From NAK82 sp036172345 (GTDB lineage: Bacteria; Chloroflexota; Anaerolineae; 4572-78; NAK82), in the NCBI GenBank assembly GCA_036172345.1, contig JASFBB010000046.1, positions 1-12,389 of the forward strand: DNA of 12,389 nt, read 5' to 3'. The position numbers and the translations under genes were made by a program. The notes under the pieces were generated by a model that worked only from the letters and a program-made list of their open reading frames with translations, was not told where the DNA came from and did not search any database. Shown here piece after piece: positions 1 through 7,130 of the stretch. Numbering within the stretch: the first letter of the stretch is position 1; each line of letters opens with the position of its first letter.

Positions 1-981
1 GACATATTTCCACGCTTCATTTGGATGTTTAGATGCCTTGTAGATCGAGAGGTTCCAGCCGCCCAGCGTGCCGCGGAAGATCTTACCCTTGGGCGCAGGG
101 GTCATTGCCACACCCCAGTTGAGCTCGGGGAAGCCTTTGAAGGTGTCCTGCTGCCACGAGCCGGCCAGGATCATGGCCACCTTGCCCGAGGTGAACAACG
201 CCACGGCGTCGGACTCATTGCGGCTGGCGGTGCCGGGCGGCGCATATGCCTCCAGCTCCTTCAAGAACTTGAGAGCCTCAACTGCTTCCGGCTTGTTGAT
301 GACCGCCTCTGTGCCCTCCGGATTGATGATATCGCCACCGTTGGAGCGGATGAACGAGTCCATAATACAGGTGATCATCTCACCCATACCCATAATGGCA
401 ATGCCATACTGGTCGGGTGGATTATTGAGTTTCTTGGCGTATTCGAGCAGCTCGTCCCAGTCCGCCGGGGGCTTCTCAGGATCCAGGCCAGCCGCTTTAA
501 ACATATCCTTGTTGTAGTAGAGCTCCTGCCAGACGTCGTTGTTCAGAGGGATCCCCCAAACCTTGCCACCCCACACGTTCGAGTCCCACGCGCCGGGGAA
601 GAACTGATCGCGCGTCAGGGTTGACTTGGCGAGAAAGTCATCGAGTGGGATGATCGCATCCGAGGCGGCCCATTGCGCCATCCAGATCTGGTCGAGCGTG
701 GAGATGTCCGGCGGGGTGCCGCCCTGAACGGCGATCAACAGCTTGTCGCGGTACTCGGCATAGGGGAATACAGTGACGTTAATCTTGATGCCAGGGTTCT
801 CTTGCTCAAACTGCGCAATGGCCTTCTGCTGTGCCTCCAGGATCTTCTTGTCTGACTGCTGCATGTCCCAGATTTCGACGGTGACGGTGGCTTGTACATT
901 TGGATCCGCTGCCAACACTGCAGGTGCCAGCACCAGCAGCATGCTAGCAATCACCATCAGATACATCAGTTTCTTAACCAT
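1..981 (-). CDS. Sugar ABC transporter substrate-binding protein (family 1), partial
   Basis: This is an extracellular solute-binding protein of the MalE/UgpB type, which captures a sugar or glycoside outside the cell and hands it to a membrane permease pair. The 327 codons visible run off the left edge of the window, so the C-terminus is missing. The N-terminus is a signal peptide: two lysines, a hydrophobic stretch at about residues 5-23, and an Ala-x-Ala-type end (VLAA, residues 22-25) with no lipobox cysteine. Family features follow: an amphipathic helix (about residues 47-61) leading to NPGIKINV, then GGTPPDIS, the WGGKVWGIPLNND segment, and a lobe-2 motif with ALFTSGKVAMILAGSW. The ATG at 981-979 is preceded by AAGGAG eight bases upstream, which fixes the start. 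It has its own promoter (-35 at 1155-1150). Permease genes would be expected beyond the left edge. The substrate cannot be told from sequence. Confidence 0.93.
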   Translation of the reverse strand, partial: MVKKLMYLMVIASMLLVLAPAVLAADPNVQATVTVEIWDMQQSDKKILEAQQKAIAQFEQENPGIKINVTVFPYAEYRDKLLIAVQGGTPPDISTLDQIWMAQWAASDAIIPLDDFLAKSTLTRDQFFPGAWDSNVWGGKVWGIPLNNDVWQELYYNKDMFKAAGLDPEKPPADWDELLEYAKKLNNPPDQYGIAIMGMGEMITCIMDSFIRSNGGDIINPEGTEAVINKPEAVEALKFLKELEAYAPPGTASRNESDAVALFTSGKVAMILAGSWQQDTFKGFPELNWGVAMTPAPKGKIFRGTLGGWNLSIYKASKHPNEAWKYV

Positions 982-1120
982 CCTTTCCACTCCTTTGTTA
1001 GAATTTCACAAGCGCAGTAGTTAATAGACCCATTTAAACGCAATCGCACCAGTACAATCCAGAGCATCCCCCCTTTCTTACAAAGTGTGGCATTCGATGT
1101 ACAACGAGGAGAACTTCATC

Positions 1121-1135
1121 GGTTATATTATAACC
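1121..1135. promoter_or_regulatory. Palindrome over the -10 box, candidate operator
   Basis: GGTTATATTATAACC is a perfect inverted repeat (7-base arms, one central base) that contains the -10 box of the promoter at 1127-1155 and reaches the predicted start of transcription. A repressor bound here would block polymerase. Part of the symmetry comes from the AT-rich -10 itself, but the GG/CC ends are outside it. The binding protein is unknown. Confidence 0.35.
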
Positions 1136-1155
1136 CGCTGGAGGAGTAGCGTCAA
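1127..1155 (-). promoter_or_regulatory. Sigma-70-type promoter of the left binding-protein gene
   Basis: On the minus strand a TTGACG -35 box (1155-1150) is separated by 17 bases from a perfect TATAAT -10 box (1132-1127). Transcription would start near 1120 and give a leader of roughly 139 bases before the ATG at 981. The match to consensus and the spacing are as good as can be expected by eye. No transcription data are available. Confidence 0.65.
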
Positions 1156-1211
1156 ATGTAAAATTAGAATAATGGGTAAAAAAACTACACCACTATACTC
1201 ACTTATTGGAG

Positions 1212-1242
1212 AGACGCCTCTGGTCGACAAGTGCTGGCGTCT
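1212..1242 (-). terminator. Weak hairpin after the radical SAM gene
   Basis: A 7-base stem (AGACGCC / GGCGTCT) with a 17-base loop lies 30 bases after the stop codon of the minus-strand gene ending at 1272. It is not followed directly by a T-run; a T-tract on the minus strand (1184-1178) comes about 27 bases later. It could be a poor or Rho-assisted terminator. Nothing else stands out in the rest of the 982-1271 gap apart from the promoter and palindrome listed separately. Confidence 0.22.
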
Positions 1243-1271
1243 ATGAAAACGTAGCCAGTCCTGGCCAAAGG

Positions 1272-2393
1272 CTATCCCCGCAGCCACCAATATCCCTGAA
1301 TGTCGAGATTGGTAAGCCCCACTGCTTGTGCCTTTTGCACGACCTTTTGGTATTCCTCCTTGGTGATTCTCCGCGCGATTTCCGGATAATCATATGCTTT
1401 GTAGAGCGGATTATACTGCGACATAATGTTGACGTAGGTGTCCTTTGGCAAGTTCTCCGCTATCCACTCCATAACTTTTTCTGAGCCGCCCACGTCATTC
1501 GGCATCACCAGATGCCGGATCATCAGCCCTCTTCGCATGATGCCATCTGGCGCCGGCTTGGCCACACCGACTTGACGGTGCATCTCAAGAATCGCTGCCT
1601 TGGTCACCTCAGGATAATTCGCCGCTCCAGAGGAATACTTTGCGGACATCTCGCCATCCCAGTATTTGAAGTCGGGCAGATAGATATCCACGACTCCATC
1701 CAGAAACTCCAAGATCTCGAGGCGCTCCCAGCCACTGGTGTTGTAGACGATAGGCAGTCGCAGCCCTTTTCCAGCCGCGATGTCCAGCGCTTTGAGAATA
1801 TGCGCGGAATAGTGAGTCGGGGTCACGAGGTTGATGTTGTGACAGCCGATCTTTTGCAGCTGGAGCATCATCTCGGCCAGGTCCTCGATCTTCTGTTCGG
1901 AGCCCATGCCGAGCTGGCTGATCTCCCAGTTCTGACAAAAGACGCACCGTAAGTTGCAATGGGTCAGGAAAATCGTCCCCGAGCCGCCTATGCCCACAAG
2001 AGGCCTCTCCTCGCCGAAATGGGGATGAAATGCCGACACGACCAATGTCGCGCCAGGAGCACGACAGAAGCCGCTCATCCCTTCCAGGCGATTGACGCGG
2101 CATCTTCGCGGACACAGCTGGCAGCTTTCCATAATCTTCCAGAGCCGTTCCGCCCGCTCTGCCAGTTCACCCGTGCGGTGAAGCTTCAGGTAGGCCGGTT
2201 CAAAGTGAGAGCCTGTCTTATCAGGCTCTTCGCTCACCGCTGTCGGCTCGTTGGTAGCTACCGGTTCATCGTAAGAAGCACCCACCCGACATGAGCAAAG
2301 CAGAAGGGGGGACAATCCGACTTTGAGGCACAGCTGCGCGGTGCCCTTGAGAAAATCGCGCCGTGTCACCTTTCGTGGAGAATAGTCTGCCAT
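1272..2393 (-). CDS. Radical SAM protein (PflX/COG1313-like) with Tat signal
   Basis: This 373-residue protein is a radical SAM enzyme related to pyruvate formate-lyase activases. The cluster motif CNLRCVFC supplies C146, C150 and C153 (CxxxCxxC), the ligands for the SAM-binding 4Fe-4S cluster. Ahead of it is the family's other cysteine set, CQLCPRRC (C91, C94, C98) and GFCR (C110), which may bind a second metal centre. The substrate is not known for this family. The N-terminus carries a twin-arginine motif, TRRDFLK at residues 10-16, followed by a hydrophobic stretch ending in two cysteines (C33, C35), so export by the Tat system, possibly as a lipoprotein, is predicted. I chose the ATG at 2393-2391 because AGGAGGTGG lies just upstream; a GTG at 2426 would add 11 residues but lacks such a site. 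It follows the membrane protein gene by 46 bases and is almost certainly co-transcribed with it. Export of a SAM-dependent Fe-S enzyme is odd. Confidence 0.88.
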   Translation of the reverse strand: MADYSPRKVTRRDFLKGTAQLCLKVGLSPLLLCSCRVGASYDEPVATNEPTAVSEEPDKTGSHFEPAYLKLHRTGELAERAERLWKIMESCQLCPRRCRVNRLEGMSGFCRAPGATLVVSAFHPHFGEERPLVGIGGSGTIFLTHCNLRCVFCQNWEISQLGMGSEQKIEDLAEMMLQLQKIGCHNINLVTPTHYSAHILKALDIAAGKGLRLPIVYNTSGWERLEILEFLDGVVDIYLPDFKYWDGEMSAKYSSGAANYPEVTKAAILEMHRQVGVAKPAPDGIMRRGLMIRHLVMPNDVGGSEKVMEWIAENLPKDTYVNIMSQYNPLYKAYDYPEIARRITKEEYQKVVQKAQAVGLTNLDIQGYWWLRG

Positions 2394-2439
2394 CCTCCAC
2401 CTCCTCCATAATTTCACCTCTTTCACCCTTTCATCTCTT

Positions 2440-4725
2440 CTATCGCTGCCAATGGGCCTGGGTGACGATGACCACGAAGCTGATCAATTTGAGCAGAGCC
2501 ACCGTGACGCTCGTACCGACAAGGCCCAGGACAGGCAAAAGCACTGCAGCGCCGGCAATGCCCCCCAGCCATCCACCTAGCAAGTCAGCGGCATAAAGCA
2601 GTCCTGCCGTTTGCGTTAAGCTCACATACTCTTGTAAATACAACTTATTCGCCAGAGGAAACTGGGAGGCGATCGCGAATCCGCCGATGAATGCAAGCGC
2701 CAGAAATATCAGCTTGAGCAGAAACGCATCCGGACCGCCTGAATATGCCGTGGCAACTAAGAGCACCAGAGGGCACCCCAGCGCAAAACCCGCTATCGCC
2801 AGCTCGATCTTTACGAAATGCCTCAAACTGATCTGTTCCAGAACCGCCGTCGTCAGCATCGCTCCACCTGCTGCTCCAGCCATAAAGGCGGCTACAAGAA
2901 ACCCAATCCATGAAAACACATACCCATAAATGGATTGAAAGGCAAAAATCAGTATAAGGTCAAAGATCATCCCGGCAAAGCCGGTTGTGATGACAGACAA
3001 GAGGAGACCCGCCCGAAAGTATCGTGGGGTTCTGGGCCGGAAGAGGAGATAAAAGATAAGGGAGATGGCGACCAGAAGCGCAATGACCTCCATGTTGATC
3101 CTCTCGAATTGTCTGAAGAGCCAGCGGAGTGATGGGGCAAACAAGGCATTCCAATGGGCGATGCTGTAGAACACCCCTATGGGATTGAGATCCGAATTGA
3201 TCCGCTGAGCGCCGCCTTCAACGAAGCGATCGAACCACTCCTGCCAGCCGGGATGCAGCTTTTGCTCGATGTACCAGGGGATGAGCACCTCCGCCTGGAT
3301 CTCCCGCTGCTCCAGCCGCGCTAACACTTGTGCCGTGTCTGCAGCTAAAACTTCTGGGGAATTCGAGGCTAGGAACAAATTCGCACCGTCACCAGGAAAC
3401 ACCCGAACATGGGGAAAGACACCTCGCAGCGTACTAAAGATACAGCTGTTCAAGTTTTTCAATTCTTCACTCGAATACGTCAGGGAACCCGGCAACTCCA
3501 GCACAAGGATGCCCTCCTTGTGCAGCTTTGTCTTGGCAAGGGCGAAGAATTCCTTTGTGAAGAAGCGGTTCGTCTGCAGGGTCGAGGGCTCGGTGATCCC
3601 TATCAGGATCAGGTCATAGACGTTCTGCGTTGTGCCGAGATACATACGGCCGTCGATATATTGGATCGTGACCCTTTTGTCGCCGAGCTCGGACTCGGTC
3701 AGCGGCGTGGGGAATTTCTTCAACAGCTCGAGGAGCAGCGGATCGAGCTCCGCATATTCAACAGCCTCGATCAACGGATGCTTCAGCACTTCATAGATCA
3801 CACCACCCGCACCACCGCTCAGGATGAGAATCCTTTTGGGCTGAGGGTGGGCAAGGAGCGGAAGATGCACCAATTCTTCAACGGACGGGATATCCGGAAC
3901 CGGTGTTATGAGACTCGGGACACCATCCTCAAAGAAGACGTACTGTCCTTCGTTTTCGATGACGCAGATGTTGCCGTATGGGGAATTTTGGTAATGGACA
4001 ATATTGTGGCCTTTCCACTGCGCTTGGATTGAATAATGATGGAGCTTGTCCACCTGACCAGCAGAGACCCCATAACCAGAGAGGATGATGAGGGCGCTCA
4101 AGCCAACTAGACTCGTCCTTCGAAATAACCTGGCTTTCCCGTGGAGGACAAGCAAGGCGAGGCACACCGTGAAGTTCAACAGGGCGAGCCACACGGCTGT
4201 TTGAAAGGTGTGCAGGTAGGGGATCAAGAGATAGGTACAGAGGATTCCGCCGACCAGGGTGCCCACGGTCTCATACATGTACACCCTGCCGACAGAGGCG
4301 GTACTCTGGCCAGAAAGCGTAGAATAGAGCTGGCAACTGGAGGTAAACAGGGCGCCGTGAAGTGTGCTCACCGGCAAAAGTAAAAGAAAAGAGGAGTACA
4401 GCATCGGTATAAGACCGATGCTTTCGCCAATGGAAATGCCCATTGCCCTTTTCAAAATGCGTATCAGGAAAATAACCACAAGTAAGAATATGAAGAAAAG
4501 TGTGGTGATCACCGTGAATGTTTCGAGCTTGTTTTGGAGCTTCTCGGCCTTCCAACCAAAAACGAAAGAACCGAGAGCTTCGAGGATGAGCCAGTTGGCC
4601 AGAACAATGCCGATGGAGAGCTCGTTGCCTGAAAAAATGATCAGAAACTCCCTCAACAGGAGCACTTCGGCAACCAGTCCACTAAACCCCATCGTCAATA
4701 TGGCGATGTGAACGCACACTTTCAT
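2440..4725 (-). CDS. Membrane protein with spermidine-synthase-like domain
   Basis: This 761-residue protein has about seven predicted membrane segments (residues 5-220), a soluble domain (about 225-530) with the fold of polyamine aminopropyltransferases, and about seven more membrane segments (544-756). In the soluble part, EDGVPS, VEELVHLPL, the nucleotide-loop SGGAGG (303-308), EYAELDP and IDGR align with spermidine synthases. Two hallmark sites differ: GGGDGG reads SGGAGG, and the catalytic DS(T/S)DP segment reads GITEP (376-380). True spermidine synthesis is therefore doubtful. The run EPSTLQTNRFFTKEFF at 379-394 resembles other membrane-bound SpeE-like proteins I recall. Positively charged loops at 59-66, 195-203 and 563-571 suggest that the soluble domain faces outward. 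The start ATG has no clear Shine-Dalgarno site. The radical SAM gene follows by 46 bases; the promoter is at 5003-5031. The function is unknown. Confidence 0.85.
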   Translation of the reverse strand: MKVCVHIAILTMGFSGLVAEVLLLREFLIIFSGNELSIGIVLANWLILEALGSFVFGWKAEKLQNKLETFTVITTLFFIFLLVVIFLIRILKRAMGISIGESIGLIPMLYSSFLLLLPVSTLHGALFTSSCQLYSTLSGQSTASVGRVYMYETVGTLVGGILCTYLLIPYLHTFQTAVWLALLNFTVCLALLVLHGKARLFRRTSLVGLSALIILSGYGVSAGQVDKLHHYSIQAQWKGHNIVHYQNSPYGNICVIENEGQYVFFEDGVPSLITPVPDIPSVEELVHLPLLAHPQPKRILILSGGAGGVIYEVLKHPLIEAVEYAELDPLLLELLKKFPTPLTESELGDKRVTIQYIDGRMYLGTTQNVYDLILIGITEPSTLQTNRFFTKEFFALAKTKLHKEGILVLELPGSLTYSSEELKNLNSCIFSTLRGVFPHVRVFPGDGANLFLASNSPEVLAADTAQVLARLEQREIQAEVLIPWYIEQKLHPGWQEWFDRFVEGGAQRINSDLNPIGVFYSIAHWNALFAPSLRWLFRQFERINMEVIALLVAISLIFYLLFRPRTPRYFRAGLLLSVITTGFAGMIFDLILIFAFQSIYGYVFSWIGFLVAAFMAGAAGGAMLTTAVLEQISLRHFVKIELAIAGFALGCPLVLLVATAYSGGPDAFLLKLIFLALAFIGGFAIASQFPLANKLYLQEYVSLTQTAGLLYAADLLGGWLGGIAGAAVLLPVLGLVGTSVTVALLKLISFVVIVTQAHWQR

Positions 4726-4749
4726 TTTTACGTCGGGGAGACAACCGGC

Positions 4750-4911
4750 TCACGCATGGGCTTGCCATTTGAGGTAGGTGAGCGAACGCCAGAGCCGCCC
4801 CACGTTGACCAGCAAGATACCCAACAGAGCGACCCCACGCAGCATATCGATGATCTGGATACGCTTCGCAGACTCAATGGGAGCAAAAACCGATAGAAAG
4901 CGGGATTCCAT
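4750..4911 (-). pseudogene. Truncated DUF418/YeiB-like membrane protein remnant
   Basis: The 53-codon reading frame contains RIQIIDMLRGVALLGILLVN at residues 17-36, which matches the N-terminal signature of DUF418/YeiB membrane proteins (R-I-x-x-x-D-x-L-R-G-x-A-L-L-G-I-L-x-x-N). Full members have roughly 350-400 residues; here the frame ends at a stop codon soon after the first membrane segment, 24 bases before the next gene. None of the other frames before 4725 restores more of the family. An in-frame ATG 51 bases upstream (4962-4960) would add 17 residues that do not look like the family. It lies first in the transcription unit driven from the promoter at 5003-5031. It is probably the residue of a deletion, though a short expressed membrane peptide cannot be excluded. 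Confidence 0.6.
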
Positions 4912-5002
4912 GCCCTCTTCCTGGCGGGCATTCGAGAATCTGCCCAATGCTCCGCGCCTCAACTGCAGTGGAAGTGCTATTGGTTAGAAGCGGAGATAAC
5001 TC

Positions 5003-5031
5003 AGTATATCGTGGGTGCCGAAAAACGTCAA
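5003..5031 (-). promoter_or_regulatory. Sigma-70-type promoter for the SpeE-like/radical SAM unit
   Basis: On the minus strand TTGACG (5031-5026) is followed after 17 bases by TATACT (5008-5003), predicting a transcript start near 4996. It reads into the DUF418 remnant, the SpeE-like membrane protein gene and the radical SAM gene. It lies in the gap 4963-5205, which otherwise shows no convincing terminator for the URO-D gene ending at 5206, so read-through from the sugar operon is possible. Confidence 0.6.
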
Positions 5032-5205
5032 TTTACCCGGTCTATTAGCTTATTACCCTATGAAAATCTTAGGCAAATGCATTGCACAACTTTGGCGGAA
5101 CGGCGGGCTGATAAGTCCGGTGACCTGGATCCTTTTAAGGGTAACCTTCTCTTACCGCCTTTCCATCCGAACGAGCGAGGTGTATTCCCGGTATTGCATA
5201 CTTAG

Positions 5206-6266
5206 CTACTGGTAGAAACTGCCTCCGTACTCACGGCCGACACGGAACATAGTGATGATATTCTCCACTGGGATGCCATCATGTAGCGAGTGATCGGAAG
5301 CCAGCACATAGCCCCCGCCCGGTGCGGCGATGTCGATTGCCTCGCGCACTTCGGCAGCCACCTCCTCCGGCGTGCCGAACGGCAAGGTGCGCGATGAGTC
5401 GATATTGCCGATGACGCAGAAACGCTGACCATAGTGCTCCTTGACCCAGCGCAAGTCATACCGGCGGTGCGCTGGAGCGGATGGATGGCGCTGATCTTGG
5501 TCTGAGCTAAATCGGGCAGGTACTCACGGATATGCCCACAGGAATGGAGCAACACGGGCACCCCTAAGTTGGCTATATACTCGGCCAGATCAGCTAGATA
5601 GGGCAATAGATATTTGCGGAAGAGATCGAGTTTCAGAAACCCACGCGTACTGTCACCTAGATCGTCTGCCAACCAAATGCCGTCACAACCTGCTTGCACA
5701 CATAATCGCGCTGCCTCTTTGAAGTACTCGTTTGAGATTTTGAAGATCTCGGTCAGCATTTCAGGCTCGTCATAGAGCGCGTAGCAGATCTGTTCGTAGC
5801 CCATCAACATCCAGGCCGTGGTAAACGGCCCCTGAAGGCCAGCCAGAAGCGCCAGGTTGTCATGGGGCATATCGCGCGCTGCCTCCAGTTCAGACAGGCG
5901 ACCCGGCAACGTCGGATCAGGCGGGCGATAGCACGCCAGATCAGCACGCGACTTGATAGGGAAGCCTATCGGGGCGTCGATTGGCCACGATGAAGCGGTA
6001 TGGCGATAGGTGGTACCCCATTCGTCAATGTAGGTATCCTCATCCAGCCGTTCAGGCTTGAAGCCGGTGTAGCCTCCGAACGGCAGCCAGACGCCGTCGT
6101 GATCGAGCGCCAGCGCCAATGCCACCGCGTCCGGTCCATTGTAACTCTCGGGGTGGCGACCAATCAGAGCTTCGTACATAGGTTGTTGAAAGAGAAAGTC
6201 GAACATAGGGACGCGGTCAGGCTGTTGAAGCCTGATTGCGGTGAGAAGACGTTCTTTGCGATTCAT
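5206..6266 (-). pseudogene. URO-D/methyltransferase family protein, one-base frameshift
   Basis: The protein belongs to the uroporphyrinogen decarboxylase superfamily, in the branch that includes corrinoid-linked methyltransferases (MtaA/MtbA-like) rather than haem biosynthesis. Residues 1-20 (MNRKERLLTAIRLQQPDRVP) are the typical start, and HSCG at 241-244 is the His-x-Cys zinc-ligand motif of the methyltransferase branch. The frame is good to Met270 (codon 5459-5457), after which it breaks. Adding one base there (ATG-GAC instead of ATG-AC) restores GMDLRWVKEHYG and the rest of the family sequence through GNIDSSRTLPFGTPEEVAAEV to a TAG at 5208-5206, giving 353 residues. Read as it stands, the frame ends in unrelated sequence with a stop at 5204-5202. 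The ATG at 6266 has GGAG eight bases ahead. It follows the permease gene by 21 bases and is the last gene of the sugar operon, so it probably acts on the imported compound or a derivative. The break may be a true mutation or an assembly error. Confidence 0.82.
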
Positions 6267-6287
6267 ACTTTTATCTCCACATTGTGA

Positions 6288-7127
6288 TTAGCCTTTTACG
6301 GCACCGAAAGTGAGGCCCCGAATCAGGTAACGTTGTACTAAAAAGGTGAAGATGATCATCGGCGCCATGATCACAGTTGATGCCGCCGACATCTCACCCC
6401 ACAACACCCCGCGCTGGGTGATGAACCCCATCACGCCGATAGGCAGTGTCTGTGTCTGAGCGCGGCTGATAATCAGGGCGAACAAGAACTCGTTCCACGA
6501 GAACATCATGCAGAAGATGGCCGTTGCCGCTAAGCCTGGCGCGGCTAAGGGAAGGATCACCCGAGTGAAAGCTTGCCACGGCGAACAACCGTCCACCAAA
6601 GCAGCATCATCTAGATCAGAAGGTATCTCGGCGAAGAACCCGCGCATGATCCATATGGCAAAGGGCAAGTTGAACGCAACGTACAACAGTATCAATCCCT
6701 GTCGCGTATCAACCAGCCGCAGCGTGTTGAACAACAGGAAGATGGGAATAACGGCAGCGATGGGCGGGAACATACGCGTGGAGAGTATCCAGAAGAGGAT
6801 GTTTTGTTTGCCCGCAATCTTAAACCGCGCCAGCGCATAACCAGCCATAGAGCCCAGTAACAAGACAATAGCAGTGCTGGCGACGGTGGCGACAAGACTA
6901 TTAACGAATAGAATCCCAAAATTGCGCCGTAAGAAAGCAGAACTGTAGTTGTCCAGACTGGGTGTGAAGATCCATACCGGCGGGATCGCCGCTGCCAGCT
7001 CTCTGGCCTTCAGAGAACCCATGACCACCCAAACAACCGGAAAGAGCACCCAGATCAGAACCAACACCACCCCCACATAGGTGAGAACTGTGCCCACGGT
7101 ATGCAGTCCGATGTTTTTCCGCCTCAT
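6288..7127 (-). CDS. Sugar ABC transporter permease, MalG-type
   Basis: This is one of the two inner-membrane subunits of a CUT1-type carbohydrate importer. The 279 residues contain six predicted membrane segments and the EAA loop that contacts the ATPase, EIPSDLDDAALVDGCSPWQA at about residues 167-186, followed by LPLAAPGL. The C-terminal GLTFGAVKG is characteristic of MalG-like subunits. The start ATG lies three bases after the stop of the upstream permease gene, with GGGGGAG overlapping that gene's end as ribosome-binding site, so the two are translationally coupled. The usual partner ATPase (MsmX/MalK-like) is not encoded in this window and is presumably shared from elsewhere. Confidence 0.95.
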   Translation of the reverse strand: MRRKNIGLHTVGTVLTYVGVVLVLIWVLFPVVWVVMGSLKARELAAAIPPVWIFTPSLDNYSSAFLRRNFGILFVNSLVATVASTAIVLLLGSMAGYALARFKIAGKQNILFWILSTRMFPPIAAVIPIFLLFNTLRLVDTRQGLILLYVAFNLPFAIWIMRGFFAEIPSDLDDAALVDGCSPWQAFTRVILPLAAPGLAATAIFCMMFSWNEFLFALIISRAQTQTLPIGVMGFITQRGVLWGEMSAASTVIMAPMIIFTFLVQRYLIRGLTFGAVKG

Positions 7128-7130
7128 ATC

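Noticed and set aside
25..624. 199-codon plus-strand open frame at the left edge
   Set aside because: It lies antisense to a clear sugar-binding protein gene in good frame; the product has no family features. It is a shadow of the GC-biased codon pattern.
1272..2393. Membership of the radical SAM protein in the AmmeMemoRadiSam system
   Set aside because: The cysteine-rich CQLCPRRC segment and overall pattern fit the PflX/COG1313 group, and no AMMECR1 or MEMO-like gene is in the window.
3409..4032. 207-codon plus-strand open frame
   Set aside because: It is antisense to the soluble domain of the SpeE-like membrane protein, whose conserved motifs run through the whole stretch on the other strand.
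2440..4725. Annotation as spermidine synthase (speE)
   Set aside because: The catalytic aspartate segment and the GGGDGG loop are altered and the domain is embedded in a membrane protein, so the name would overstate the evidence.
5011..5215. Two overlapping plus-strand frames of about 65 codons
   Set aside because: They start with GTG-type codons inside the minus-strand promoter at 5003-5031, have no ribosome-binding site and resemble nothing I know.
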